From: Algicola sp.
Lineage (GTDB): Bacteria; Bacteroidota; Bacteroidia; Flavobacteriales; Flavobacteriaceae
Reading direction: 5' to 3'
Length of the DNA: 64,000 nucleotides
NCBI GenBank assembly: GCA_018222915.1
Contig: JAAEZI010000008.1
Location: 41,691-105,690, forward strand
The position numbers and the translations under genes are program-made. Positions 17,238 through 25,322 of this stretch are shown here, in pieces; the stretch's first letter is position 1, and each line of letters opens with the position of its first letter. Below the pieces are notes generated by a model, which saw only the letters and a program-made list of their open reading frames with translations, did not search any database and was not told where the DNA came from.

Positions 17238-18519
17238 TACACTGCTGAAATAATCGTTCTACAACCTTTAAATCGGCTTTATTTGTTAATTGCGCGGTCG
17301 CATCTTGATAGAGATTCTGAATGTCATTGTCAACAGCTTTTCTATAAACGTCATTGTTACATCCTTGGCTCTTTTGAAGGGCTTGTAGCATTACGAATAA
17401 CTTTTGAACGATCACAATATCATGTTTACAATAGGTCCGCAATGCCGCCATCACTTGAAATAATAGGGTCTCAAAATCAACGGTGTTAATAACAAGAACC
17501 GGTTGGTCATCAGAATTACAAATCTGGCTTGAATCCCTCTTTTGCATTCTTAGTAAAAATAATTCCGTTAGGTAATCTATGGCATTGACTGCTGTTCCTG
17601 GATCATTAATTCCAGGCGACATGGCTTTAACAGCTATTTCTGTAATTTGCTTAAACGCTAGTACATAATTTTCTTCAATCAGCTCGCCTTTTGAAAAATG
17701 AAGATGGGATAACATCCGGTCTTTGACCTCATCGTCTAATGCTATACTCGTTTTAATGATAGGCATACCACTTAAGACATAAGAGCCTTTTACTGGAAGA
17801 ATATCTGCCTTAAAATCTAATTCAGAAATGATGTCCTTAATCGCGTGAATTCTGACATCTTGGAAATACCCTGATGTTGTTGAAGTTATCTCATCCCAAT
17901 CTGAAGAATCTATGGCATCGAACTCCTTGTCACTTTCAGAATCAATGAGTTGTTCCATGCGCTTCTTAGCCGTACTAAAAATGCGATCCATGATGTTATT
18001 CACTTGGATTTCTTGTGAGATGGAATGAATAAAATAAATAAAAGCGCCAAGGCACAAGGTCATAAAAAATATAGCCAATAATACTGAAAATCCAGGCAAT
18101 TGATATTTATTGCCATTGGGCTCAATAGCGACCAATGTGAAAATACAATAGAGTAATGTCGAATTATAAATTCCAAGAACCATTTGATGGCGTCTATTTG
18201 AGATAAGACCAGGCAAGACTCTCGGTGAGAAATTTGTGGAGGCTTGATTAAGAAGTATCATCACCAAAGAGAAACTAAAAACCATGATAGAAATAAGTCC
18301 CGCAATAAACGTCGTAAGCAGACTTCTTGCAGTTTCACTATCATTGACGACAAACACAGGTGCATGATTCAGCAAATATTTTGAAACACCCTGACTTTCT
18401 AAGTAAAACATTAATAAAGCGAATAGCAAGCCAAGTAAGCTTAGCAATGTTGGATAGAACGCAATTTTACTCTTAAGCTTGAAAATATATTTTAGAGTAA
18501 TGTCTAGGTAATTTTTCAT
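17221..18519 (-). CDS. DUF2254 family membrane protein
   Basis: The 432-aa protein has four or so membrane segments in residues 20-165, with the family-typical TFIAGLISIMVFSFSLVMIL and QASTNFSPRVLPGLISNRR stretch near 90-110. A large soluble domain follows (residues 180-432), including MSPGINDPGTAVNAIDYL near 295, also typical of DUF2254. Function unknown. It begins 6 bp after the phosphoesterase/beta-barrel gene on the same strand and is probably cotranscribed with it. Confidence 0.85.
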   Translation of the reverse strand: MKNYLDITLKYIFKLKSKIAFYPTLLSLLGLLFALLMFYLESQGVSKYLLNHAPVFVVNDSETARSLLTTFIAGLISIMVFSFSLVMILLNQASTNFSPRVLPGLISNRRHQMVLGIYNSTLLYCIFTLVAIEPNGNKYQLPGFSVLLAIFFMTLCLGAFIYFIHSISQEIQVNNIMDRIFSTAKKRMEQLIDSESDKEFDAIDSSDWDEITSTTSGYFQDVRIHAIKDIISELDFKADILPVKGSYVLSGMPIIKTSIALDDEVKDRMLSHLHFSKGELIEENYVLAFKQITEIAVKAMSPGINDPGTAVNAIDYLTELFLLRMQKRDSSQICNSDDQPVLVINTVDFETLLFQVMAALRTYCKHDIVIVQKLFVMLQALQKSQGCNNDVYRKAVDNDIQNLYQDATAQLTNKADLKVVERLFQQCTNHQN

Positions 18520-18525
18520 CAGATT

Positions 18526-21500
18526 CTAGAAATTTAGACCGAATCCAAAAGAAAATCGCAAGCCTTCCGTACTGTTAAAGAGATTAAATGTTCCTGAAAG
18601 ACTTTCTGCCGCAGTAATCCAGAGTCCACCACCATAGTCATTATGCCATTTTTCGGAAAAGTCATTTTTCAACCAAACTCTACCAACATCAAATCCTCCA
18701 AAAACACCAATCTGTAGAGGAAGTGTACTCGTTTTAAAAGAGTTGAAACTATATCTTACATCAGCACTACCTACAAACGAGTTTTTACCTGTAAAGCGTT
18801 CTGTTCGAAAACCTCTCAATCCATTTTGACCACCAATATTTGCTGCTTGATAAAAAATGAGATCATCACCAAAACGGAATTGTGCTCGAGCATCTGTTTT
18901 AAGAACAAGTTTACGGTTTTTAGTTATAGCATTGTAGAACCCTAGGTTGGTATTGACATAACCATAAGTGAATTTGGAATTTTCAAATTCTGTTTTACCA
19001 CCAACATTTAACAAGAAGGTCATCCCTCTTGTGGGATTCAATTGATTATCAAAACTTTTATAATTATATTCAGCTTCTAAGGCTCCAAAAATACGTCTTT
19101 CATAAAAATCCTCGGTACTTGATGGAACGATGTCTGTGATAAACCTGCCATCTGTATTTCCAATTTCAATAGCTTCAAAAACCGCTCTAAAACCATAATC
19201 ACTACCAAAATTTCCTTTTTTGATAATACCAGCTTTCGCCATGTAAATGCTTGTTTTGACGCGATTATAATCCAAATCGAGTTCATCATCATTATTAACC
19301 GTTTCATTTCCGAAGCCAAAAAAGTTATTGGTAAAGTTTTCGGATGTGAATTGACCACCAATATGTAAATTCCAATCGTTCATGATATTGGCAAATTCAC
19401 CGTCATAAATAAGCGAAAATCCGCTAGTAGCAAAAAAGTAACCACCTCTAAAGCGATGTTCTTGAGAAAACGGATTACGTTGAAAACCATTTTTGGTCTT
19501 CACATATTGCAATCCTAACGACACACCATCATCTGGATTAAATCCAATGGCTGGAGTAATAACACTGTTGGTAGTAATGTATTTTTGAAAATCGAAGAGA
19601 TTCAGTTTATAAACATCCGTAAAACGAATGGTTCCACCTTTATTCTCTTGAACGGTATTGGGTTTACTCTCATGATCGTATACTTTAATTCTACGTCCAG
19701 CTTTAATGATGTAGGTATCATTTTCCTGTCCGCCAATAAGTCTTGTAAAAATGAGGTTATTGGCTTTCCCTGTGACTTCAAAAATATCCTTGTCGTCAAG
19801 ACCATAAATCCATAATTCTTTGGTCACATCTTTATGAAACACTTTATCTACTAGGACATCAGCTTTTTCACCATCCTTAATTCTTGAAATAATCACCCGT
19901 GTTTGTTTATCACCAATTCTTTGAACTTCGATATAGTCGTCTTTATCAGTACCTGTGAGAATCACCAACTCATTCAAAAACTCATAATATCTCGTAGCGA
20001 TGTCCCGTAAATTGGCTCGTCTCCCTTTCAGGTGCTCTTTGATTTCCATCAAGGTAGAATCTTGTGCCGCTTCAGGAACATTTAGAAAGGCGCTATCTAT
20101 GACCTCATCGGTAATATTATCTTGTAAAAACTGCGCATGCTCTAGCCACTTTTCTTTTGTTGACTGTTGCACCATCACTCTATCTAGTTTGACGCCAGCC
20201 GCATTCATCCATTCAATATCTTTCAATTCAGAATCATACACTTGAAGTTGTTTTGTCGAACCTGAAATAATACGCATCACATCAAGCAAAGCACCGTCAA
20301 AATTTGAAAACACTTGATCTCTATCTCTTGGAATTGGACGAAACCACTTATCCCCATTTTCTTGATCAAATTGTGCCCATCGCCATTGATCTTGATGTCT
20401 ATCCCAATCTCCTATAAGCATATCAAATAAACGCGCTCTCACATAAGCATTCTCGTCAATTTTATACTTCTCATCTTCACGTACCTTCTCAATTATATCA
20501 TGAGTGCTTTCAATATCATCGGCATAACCAAAGTTGCGTTCATCTGTGTAATTTTCTTCTGGACGCTCCTCTATCATATACAATTCGCCTCCATAATCAT
20601 TATTATATTTACCGAGGTATTTATGCTTAGGAATATAAAATATTCTAGGGTTGGTATGATAGATTTTAGCAGCATCAGATAATTCAGGCACCACCATAAA
20701 TGCATAAGGATGTGCCGCAGTATAGAAATCTTGTATTAAGCCTTCAATAGCTGTTTGTTCAAAGTCATCTTGTATATAAGTATCCTTGAACATCACGGTC
20801 TGTAGGTACTGTGTAGCACTTTTACGCAGCGCTCTCATGTTGAGCTCTCGACCGTCTTTGGTTTTTAATCTTAAGGATCTTGTTTGATGACCACCACCAG
20901 CCCTTACAATCTCCAAACCACCATAAAGCGTGTCTAAAGTTGCCACTTTAGCGGTGATTTTCGTACTGTAAACATCGCGATAATGATCGCCCCAAACCGA
21001 TTCGAAAAATCCACTCTTATCTGTTTCTTCAGCGGTATAAACGGACGTCTCAATTTCCTGCGGAAAACTATCAGGAAGGTCAGACACATCATAGTCTTTA
21101 GTTGGCGGATATACTTCTTTGGTAAACATTTTTTTAGGCTCACCGTTCTCGACACCGTATATCGTCACCCAACTACTTCCGTCCTTAAAAATGGTGAGCT
21201 CAGCAAATCCTTGTCCGCCATACGAGAAAAAGCCATTATTACTCAAAGTCGCAGACGATTCTTTGGCACCTGAACCTGACACAATTTGTTTAATCCTTTC
21301 ATTTTCGATATACTGAAGTGTATGCTCGTGACCAGACACTACCACCAAATTTTCAGAATCAAAGACCAGAGTTTCCAAGCGCTTCATTAGTTCATTGTAG
21401 CGTTCATTATACCTATCTTGAATGGAGACGCCTCCTTGCGTTCTAACCTGTGCAATGAGAGAAGAGAATACAGGAACAGGTATCTTACTCTGGGTAGGAT

Positions 21501-22233
21501 ACAAGTGCTTTTCGGCTGCAAATTGTCCGCCATGAGTACCATTCGTATACATCGGGTGATGCATGGCTAAAACAATGGTTTTATTTTGAGCTTTTTTGAG
21601 TTCACCTTCTAATTCCAAAAAGAAGCGCTCACGTGTTTTGATCTCACATTCATCATTAATCGTTGGATTAGAATTCCAGTTTTCTAAATACCATTGGGTG
21701 TCTATTACAATGAGTTTTATATTCTCATTAATATCGATATCTTCCAAAGGACATCCATTTTCTGGTTGGAATGTATTCTTGCCAAGTGCATCTTCAATAT
21801 ATTTTTCTTGTCGCTTTAAACCTTTAAGACCATTCGCATACCAGTCATGATTACCAGGAATAAACAACACATCGCCTTTAAAATTCTCAACAGATTTCAA
21901 CTGACCGTTGAGTGCATTCTCAGCCATCGCTCTATGTGGATCATTTTCAGAAGGCAGTCCGTCAGGATAAATATTATCTCCTAAAAAGATGGTATAATCA
22001 TCTTCTGTATTTCGAGCTGCGATGTGGTTATTAAAAGCTGTTAAGGCCTGAGACATCCCACCCATGGGTGATACTCCAGCATCTCCAATGAGATAAAAAG
22101 TTTTATCGATCTCTTTGTTTGGAAGTTCGACCGTGGCATCCTCTTCTTCTTTATACTGTGCTTTGTATGTAGCACATGCTGTTATAAATATGCTAAAAGC
22201 AAAACAGACCAATAGTTTTTTAAAGTTGGGCAT
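18526..22233 (-). CDS. Calcineurin-like phosphoesterase fused to an outer-membrane beta-barrel (lipoprotein)
   Basis: The 1235-aa protein has a lipoprotein signal with Cys in FITACATYK (C19). Residues about 45-370 form a metallophosphoesterase with all motifs: FYLIGDAG, IFLGDNIYPDG, FIPGNHDWY, LAMHHPMYTNGTHGG and VVSGHEHTLQYI. A middle region of about 400 residues contains a kinase-like or linker segment (RLFDMLIGDWDRHQDQWRW and a nearby RPIPRDRDQVFS). The last 380 or so residues are beta-strand rich and resemble a BamA/TamA-type surface-antigen barrel, ending in FGFGLNF with terminal Phe. The phosphatase would thus be tethered in the envelope. Substrate unknown. DUF2254 follows after 6 bp. 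Confidence 0.85.
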   Translation of the reverse strand: MPNFKKLLVCFAFSIFITACATYKAQYKEEEDATVELPNKEIDKTFYLIGDAGVSPMGGMSQALTAFNNHIAARNTEDDYTIFLGDNIYPDGLPSENDPHRAMAENALNGQLKSVENFKGDVLFIPGNHDWYANGLKGLKRQEKYIEDALGKNTFQPENGCPLEDIDINENIKLIVIDTQWYLENWNSNPTINDECEIKTRERFFLELEGELKKAQNKTIVLAMHHPMYTNGTHGGQFAAEKHLYPTQSKIPVPVFSSLIAQVRTQGGVSIQDRYNERYNELMKRLETLVFDSENLVVVSGHEHTLQYIENERIKQIVSGSGAKESSATLSNNGFFSYGGQGFAELTIFKDGSSWVTIYGVENGEPKKMFTKEVYPPTKDYDVSDLPDSFPQEIETSVYTAEETDKSGFFESVWGDHYRDVYSTKITAKVATLDTLYGGLEIVRAGGGHQTRSLRLKTKDGRELNMRALRKSATQYLQTVMFKDTYIQDDFEQTAIEGLIQDFYTAAHPYAFMVVPELSDAAKIYHTNPRIFYIPKHKYLGKYNNDYGGELYMIEERPEENYTDERNFGYADDIESTHDIIEKVREDEKYKIDENAYVRARLFDMLIGDWDRHQDQWRWAQFDQENGDKWFRPIPRDRDQVFSNFDGALLDVMRIISGSTKQLQVYDSELKDIEWMNAAGVKLDRVMVQQSTKEKWLEHAQFLQDNITDEVIDSAFLNVPEAAQDSTLMEIKEHLKGRRANLRDIATRYYEFLNELVILTGTDKDDYIEVQRIGDKQTRVIISRIKDGEKADVLVDKVFHKDVTKELWIYGLDDKDIFEVTGKANNLIFTRLIGGQENDTYIIKAGRRIKVYDHESKPNTVQENKGGTIRFTDVYKLNLFDFQKYITTNSVITPAIGFNPDDGVSLGLQYVKTKNGFQRNPFSQEHRFRGGYFFATSGFSLIYDGEFANIMNDWNLHIGGQFTSENFTNNFFGFGNETVNNDDELDLDYNRVKTSIYMAKAGIIKKGNFGSDYGFRAVFEAIEIGNTDGRFITDIVPSSTEDFYERRIFGALEAEYNYKSFDNQLNPTRGMTFLLNVGGKTEFENSKFTYGYVNTNLGFYNAITKNRKLVLKTDARAQFRFGDDLIFYQAANIGGQNGLRGFRTERFTGKNSFVGSADVRYSFNSFKTSTLPLQIGVFGGFDVGRVWLKNDFSEKWHNDYGGGLWITAAESLSGTFNLFNSTEGLRFSFGFGLNF

Positions 22234-22343
22234 ATATTATTTTTGAATTACAAAATAACAATCAAAAAATTGTTAAGTTTGTTCATATCACTAAAGATAT
22301 TGATTCTAACGCTAATAAACGGATGCTAATCGTATTAAAGTCA

Positions 22344-23906
22344 TCATGAACTGCAAGATAGCATTGAGCAGCCTACTTTATGCCTAGCCCAATCTGGTCG
22401 TTTTTTGAACCATTTTTCATATTTAGGTTGCTCCGAATACGGCCTTTTTAATAATTGGAACAGTTCGTTCAACAAATCATAGTTCCCTTGTTCGGCATCA
22501 TCAATTGCCAATTGTGCCATATAGTTCCGGAGAACAAATTTAGGATTCACCTGATTCATTTTGCTTTGCCGTTGCTTATCAGTTAAGCTTTCGTTTTGAA
22601 GTCGGTCGTCATAACGTTTAAACCAATCTCGCCATTCCTGCGCAATTTGACCAGACACTTCATTAGGCACATAAAATGCAACTTTTACTATCTCTAAACC
22701 TGTTTTAGCATTCCTTTTTTTGAAATGTCCTAAATTTCTAAAAAACAAGGTCATATCGGTTTCAGTGGCTAGCAATACTTTTTCTAAATCCTGAATAAGG
22801 CGTTGATCAGCAGTATGCTTGTTGTGAAGCCCCAATTTTGATTTCATCATAGCCAATGATTGCTCCTCGAATCCCGTTTTATAACCCTCCAAAATCTGCT
22901 CTAAAGGTTCTGTTTCCTCTATTAATGGATATAAGGCGTTAGCTAACTGGTATAAATTCCATAAGCCAATTTGTGGTTGATTGCCATACCTGTATCGCTT
23001 GTGCTCTTTGTCTGTTGTATTAGGCGTCCACCCAAAGTCAAATCCTTCCAACCAGCCATAAGGTCCGTAATCAATGGTCAAACCAAGTATAGACATATTA
23101 TCGGTATTCATAACGCCGTGTACGAAGCCAACGCGTTGCCAATGAACAATCATTTTAAGCGTGCGCTCGGTTACTTCTGAGAAAAACTGAATATAGTTTT
23201 CTTTAGAAGGTTTTCCAAGATGCGAAAAATGATGTGCAATCGTATAATCCACCAATGTTTTTAAGGTACTATGATCTTGTCGCGCCGCAAATATTTCATA
23301 ACTACCGAAGCGTAAAAACGATGGTGACACTCTGGCAACTATCGCGCCTTTTTCGTACTCTGGATGGCCATCGTAGAGCATATCTCTAAGTACTTGATCA
23401 CCTGTTAATGCCAAAGAAAGTGCTCTGGTTGTTGGCACCCCTAAATGATACATCGCCTCGCTACACAAATATTCTCTAATGGAAGACCTTAAAACCGCCA
23501 AACCGTCAGCATTTCTTGAATAAGGCGTTTCACCAGCTCCTTTGAGTTGAACAGTCCATACCTTCTCATTATGAACCACTTCAAATAAATTGATAGCTCT
23601 ACCATCACCTAACTGTCCGGCCCAATGTCCAAATTGATGCCCTCCATAACACATGGCATAAGGTTTCGTGTTTTTCAAAGTTGTAGCACCAGTCAAAATT
23701 TCAGTAAACTTTTGAGCGCTTACATCCTTATCTGAAAAACCCAATGTTTTTATCATGTCATCGGAGACGTGTATTAATTTGGGGTTCGACGGCTTTTTGG
23801 GTGTCACATATGAAAAACAGGCATGCGTCACTTGTCGTCTGGAATTTTCCATCTTTGAATCTGATGGCAAGGCCTCTGTAAAAATATTTTTAGTATTTAT
23901 TTCCAT
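22344..23906 (-). CDS. selO: Protein adenylyltransferase SelO (YdiU/UPF0061)
   Basis: The 520-aa protein matches SelO, a pseudokinase-fold enzyme that transfers AMP to protein Ser/Thr/Tyr. Seen: GGHQFGHWAGQLGDGRAINL near 108-127, VARVSPSFLRFGSYE near 191-205, the catalytic-loop-like HGVMNTDNMSILGL near 265-278 and DYGPYGWLEGFD just after it. The C-terminus is GCSMLSCSS: a Cys sits three from the end where animal SelO has selenocysteine, as usual in bacteria. The length is normal. It stands alone, 110 bp before the phosphoesterase/barrel gene. Redox-linked protein AMPylation is the known family role. Confidence 0.92.
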   Translation of the reverse strand: MEINTKNIFTEALPSDSKMENSRRQVTHACFSYVTPKKPSNPKLIHVSDDMIKTLGFSDKDVSAQKFTEILTGATTLKNTKPYAMCYGGHQFGHWAGQLGDGRAINLFEVVHNEKVWTVQLKGAGETPYSRNADGLAVLRSSIREYLCSEAMYHLGVPTTRALSLALTGDQVLRDMLYDGHPEYEKGAIVARVSPSFLRFGSYEIFAARQDHSTLKTLVDYTIAHHFSHLGKPSKENYIQFFSEVTERTLKMIVHWQRVGFVHGVMNTDNMSILGLTIDYGPYGWLEGFDFGWTPNTTDKEHKRYRYGNQPQIGLWNLYQLANALYPLIEETEPLEQILEGYKTGFEEQSLAMMKSKLGLHNKHTADQRLIQDLEKVLLATETDMTLFFRNLGHFKKRNAKTGLEIVKVAFYVPNEVSGQIAQEWRDWFKRYDDRLQNESLTDKQRQSKMNQVNPKFVLRNYMAQLAIDDAEQGNYDLLNELFQLLKRPYSEQPKYEKWFKKRPDWARHKVGCSMLSCSS

Positions 23907-24011
23907 TAAAAAACTGGTAATCAGCTTGTTTTAAATTACTTATTTCTTCTCATAATTTACAAATAATTTAACCGTTACCAATTCGAAAGAAAGTTAGATT
24001 TTGTTAAATCT

Positions 24012-24019
24012 TAATTTTG
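24012..24019 (+). promoter_or_regulatory. Candidate -7 box of the HD/Pycsar-effector-like gene
   Basis: TAATTTTG matches TAnnTTTG and lies 31 bp before the ATG at 24051. A -33 element at normal spacing is not obvious. Confidence 0.4.
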
Positions 24020-24050
24020 TAATTTTAACCTTCATCTATAAAACGTATTT

Positions 24051-25322
24051 ATGGCAACGGATTTTGTTAAAAAAACTGAAGCATTTGTATTTGATCTCCT
24101 TACAAAGGAATTAGATCCTGTATTTCTATACCATAATCACAAACACACGCAACGTGTTCTAAAAAGCACTCGTGAGATTATTGAGAACTCCGATGTGAAA
24201 GATGATGAAGCTGAAATATTAGAAATTGCAGCCTTATTGCATGACACTGGATACACCCAAGGCGCTGAAGACCATGAAGAAAAAAGTGTCAAAATCGCCA
24301 CTGAATTTCTTACTGAACAAGGTGCAGACCAGAAACTGATTGATGCGGTGAATACCTGTATCATGGAGACCAAATTTAAGGAAGTGCCTACCACCAAATT
24401 AGGAAAAATCATTCGCGATGCTGATGCGTCGCATTTCGGGAAAAAATACTTCCAGGAGGCGAGTGATTTCTTAAGAAAAGAATTGGAATTGAGAGGTGAA
24501 GTAACCTATTCTGCTACAGAATGGCGCAACGAAAACATCAAAGTACTTGCAAAGAAACATCAGTTTTATACCGAATACGCCTTAAAAAACTGGCAATCAC
24601 GTAAAGACAAGAACTTATCCAAACTTTTAAAAGCGAAAAAGAAACAAAAACGCAAGTATAAAAAAGAGGAAATCAAAGCGAAATATAAAATGCAATATAA
24701 AAATGAAAGTCCAGAGCGTGGCGTTCAAACATTTTATAGAGTGGCTTTGAGAAATCATATAAAATTAAGTGACATTGCTGATACCAAAGCAAACATTTTA
24801 TTGTCGGTGAATGCGATTATTATATCGGTGGTTTTAGCCAATTTGATTTCAAAATTAGATACCAATCCGTACCTCACTTGGCCAACAGTTATTTTTACTT
24901 TATTTAGCGTTATTTCTATGATTATGTCCATTATCGCTACACGCCCTAACGTGACCAGCGGACAATTCACGAAAGAAGATGTCAAGAATCAAAAGGTCAA
25001 TTTAAGTTTCTTTGGAAATTTTCATCAAATGGCGTTGGAAGAATATGAATGGGCCATCCAAGAGATGGTAAATGACAAAGATTATATTTACAAAGCACTT
25101 ACCAAAGACTTGTACTTTTTAGGTAAGGTATTGGAACGAAAATACCGTTTGTTACGAATTACTTATACGGTCTTTATGATTGGAATCATCGTCTCGTTGA
25201 TTGCCTTCGGCATTGCAGTAAAAAATAATCCAGGAGCAGACATTCAAGATGTTTTAGACCCAAATTCACAATCAGAATTATATCAGAATAAAGCTATAGA
25301 TAAAGCGGCTTATTTTGTTTAG
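24051..25322 (+). CDS. HD-domain phosphohydrolase fused to a Pycsar-effector-like membrane domain
   Basis: The 423-aa protein has an HD phosphohydrolase domain at about 5-180 with the metal ligands H32 (HNHKHTQRV), H64-D65 (ALLHDTGY) and a D in RDADASHFG (123-125). A basic Lys-rich linker at 190-225 follows. Residues about 230-400 hold a DUF5706/PycTM-like module: YRVALRNHIKLSDIADTKAN, a membrane hairpin near 245-300 and a last membrane segment near 370-395. HD domains cut phosphoesters, often nucleotides; PycTM domains are membrane effectors of cyclic-nucleotide immune systems. No cyclase lies next to it. Its last 4 bp overlap the convergent GAF gene. Domain calls are firm in outline; the role is open. 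Confidence 0.83.
   Translation: MATDFVKKTEAFVFDLLTKELDPVFLYHNHKHTQRVLKSTREIIENSDVKDDEAEILEIAALLHDTGYTQGAEDHEEKSVKIATEFLTEQGADQKLIDAVNTCIMETKFKEVPTTKLGKIIRDADASHFGKKYFQEASDFLRKELELRGEVTYSATEWRNENIKVLAKKHQFYTEYALKNWQSRKDKNLSKLLKAKKKQKRKYKKEEIKAKYKMQYKNESPERGVQTFYRVALRNHIKLSDIADTKANILLSVNAIIISVVLANLISKLDTNPYLTWPTVIFTLFSVISMIMSIIATRPNVTSGQFTKEDVKNQKVNLSFFGNFHQMALEEYEWAIQEMVNDKDYIYKALTKDLYFLGKVLERKYRLLRITYTVFMIGIIVSLIAFGIAVKNNPGADIQDVLDPNSQSELYQNKAIDKAAYFV

Noticed and set aside
22238..22245. TATTTTTG promoter-like box on the plus strand
   Set aside because: The only gene nearby runs on the minus strand; no plus-strand gene starts downstream, so it is likely chance in AT-rich DNA.
22344..22373. 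Selenocysteine or readthrough at the SelO C-terminus
   Set aside because: The codon at the critical place is Cys (SCSS ending), and a normal stop follows; this is the usual bacterial form.
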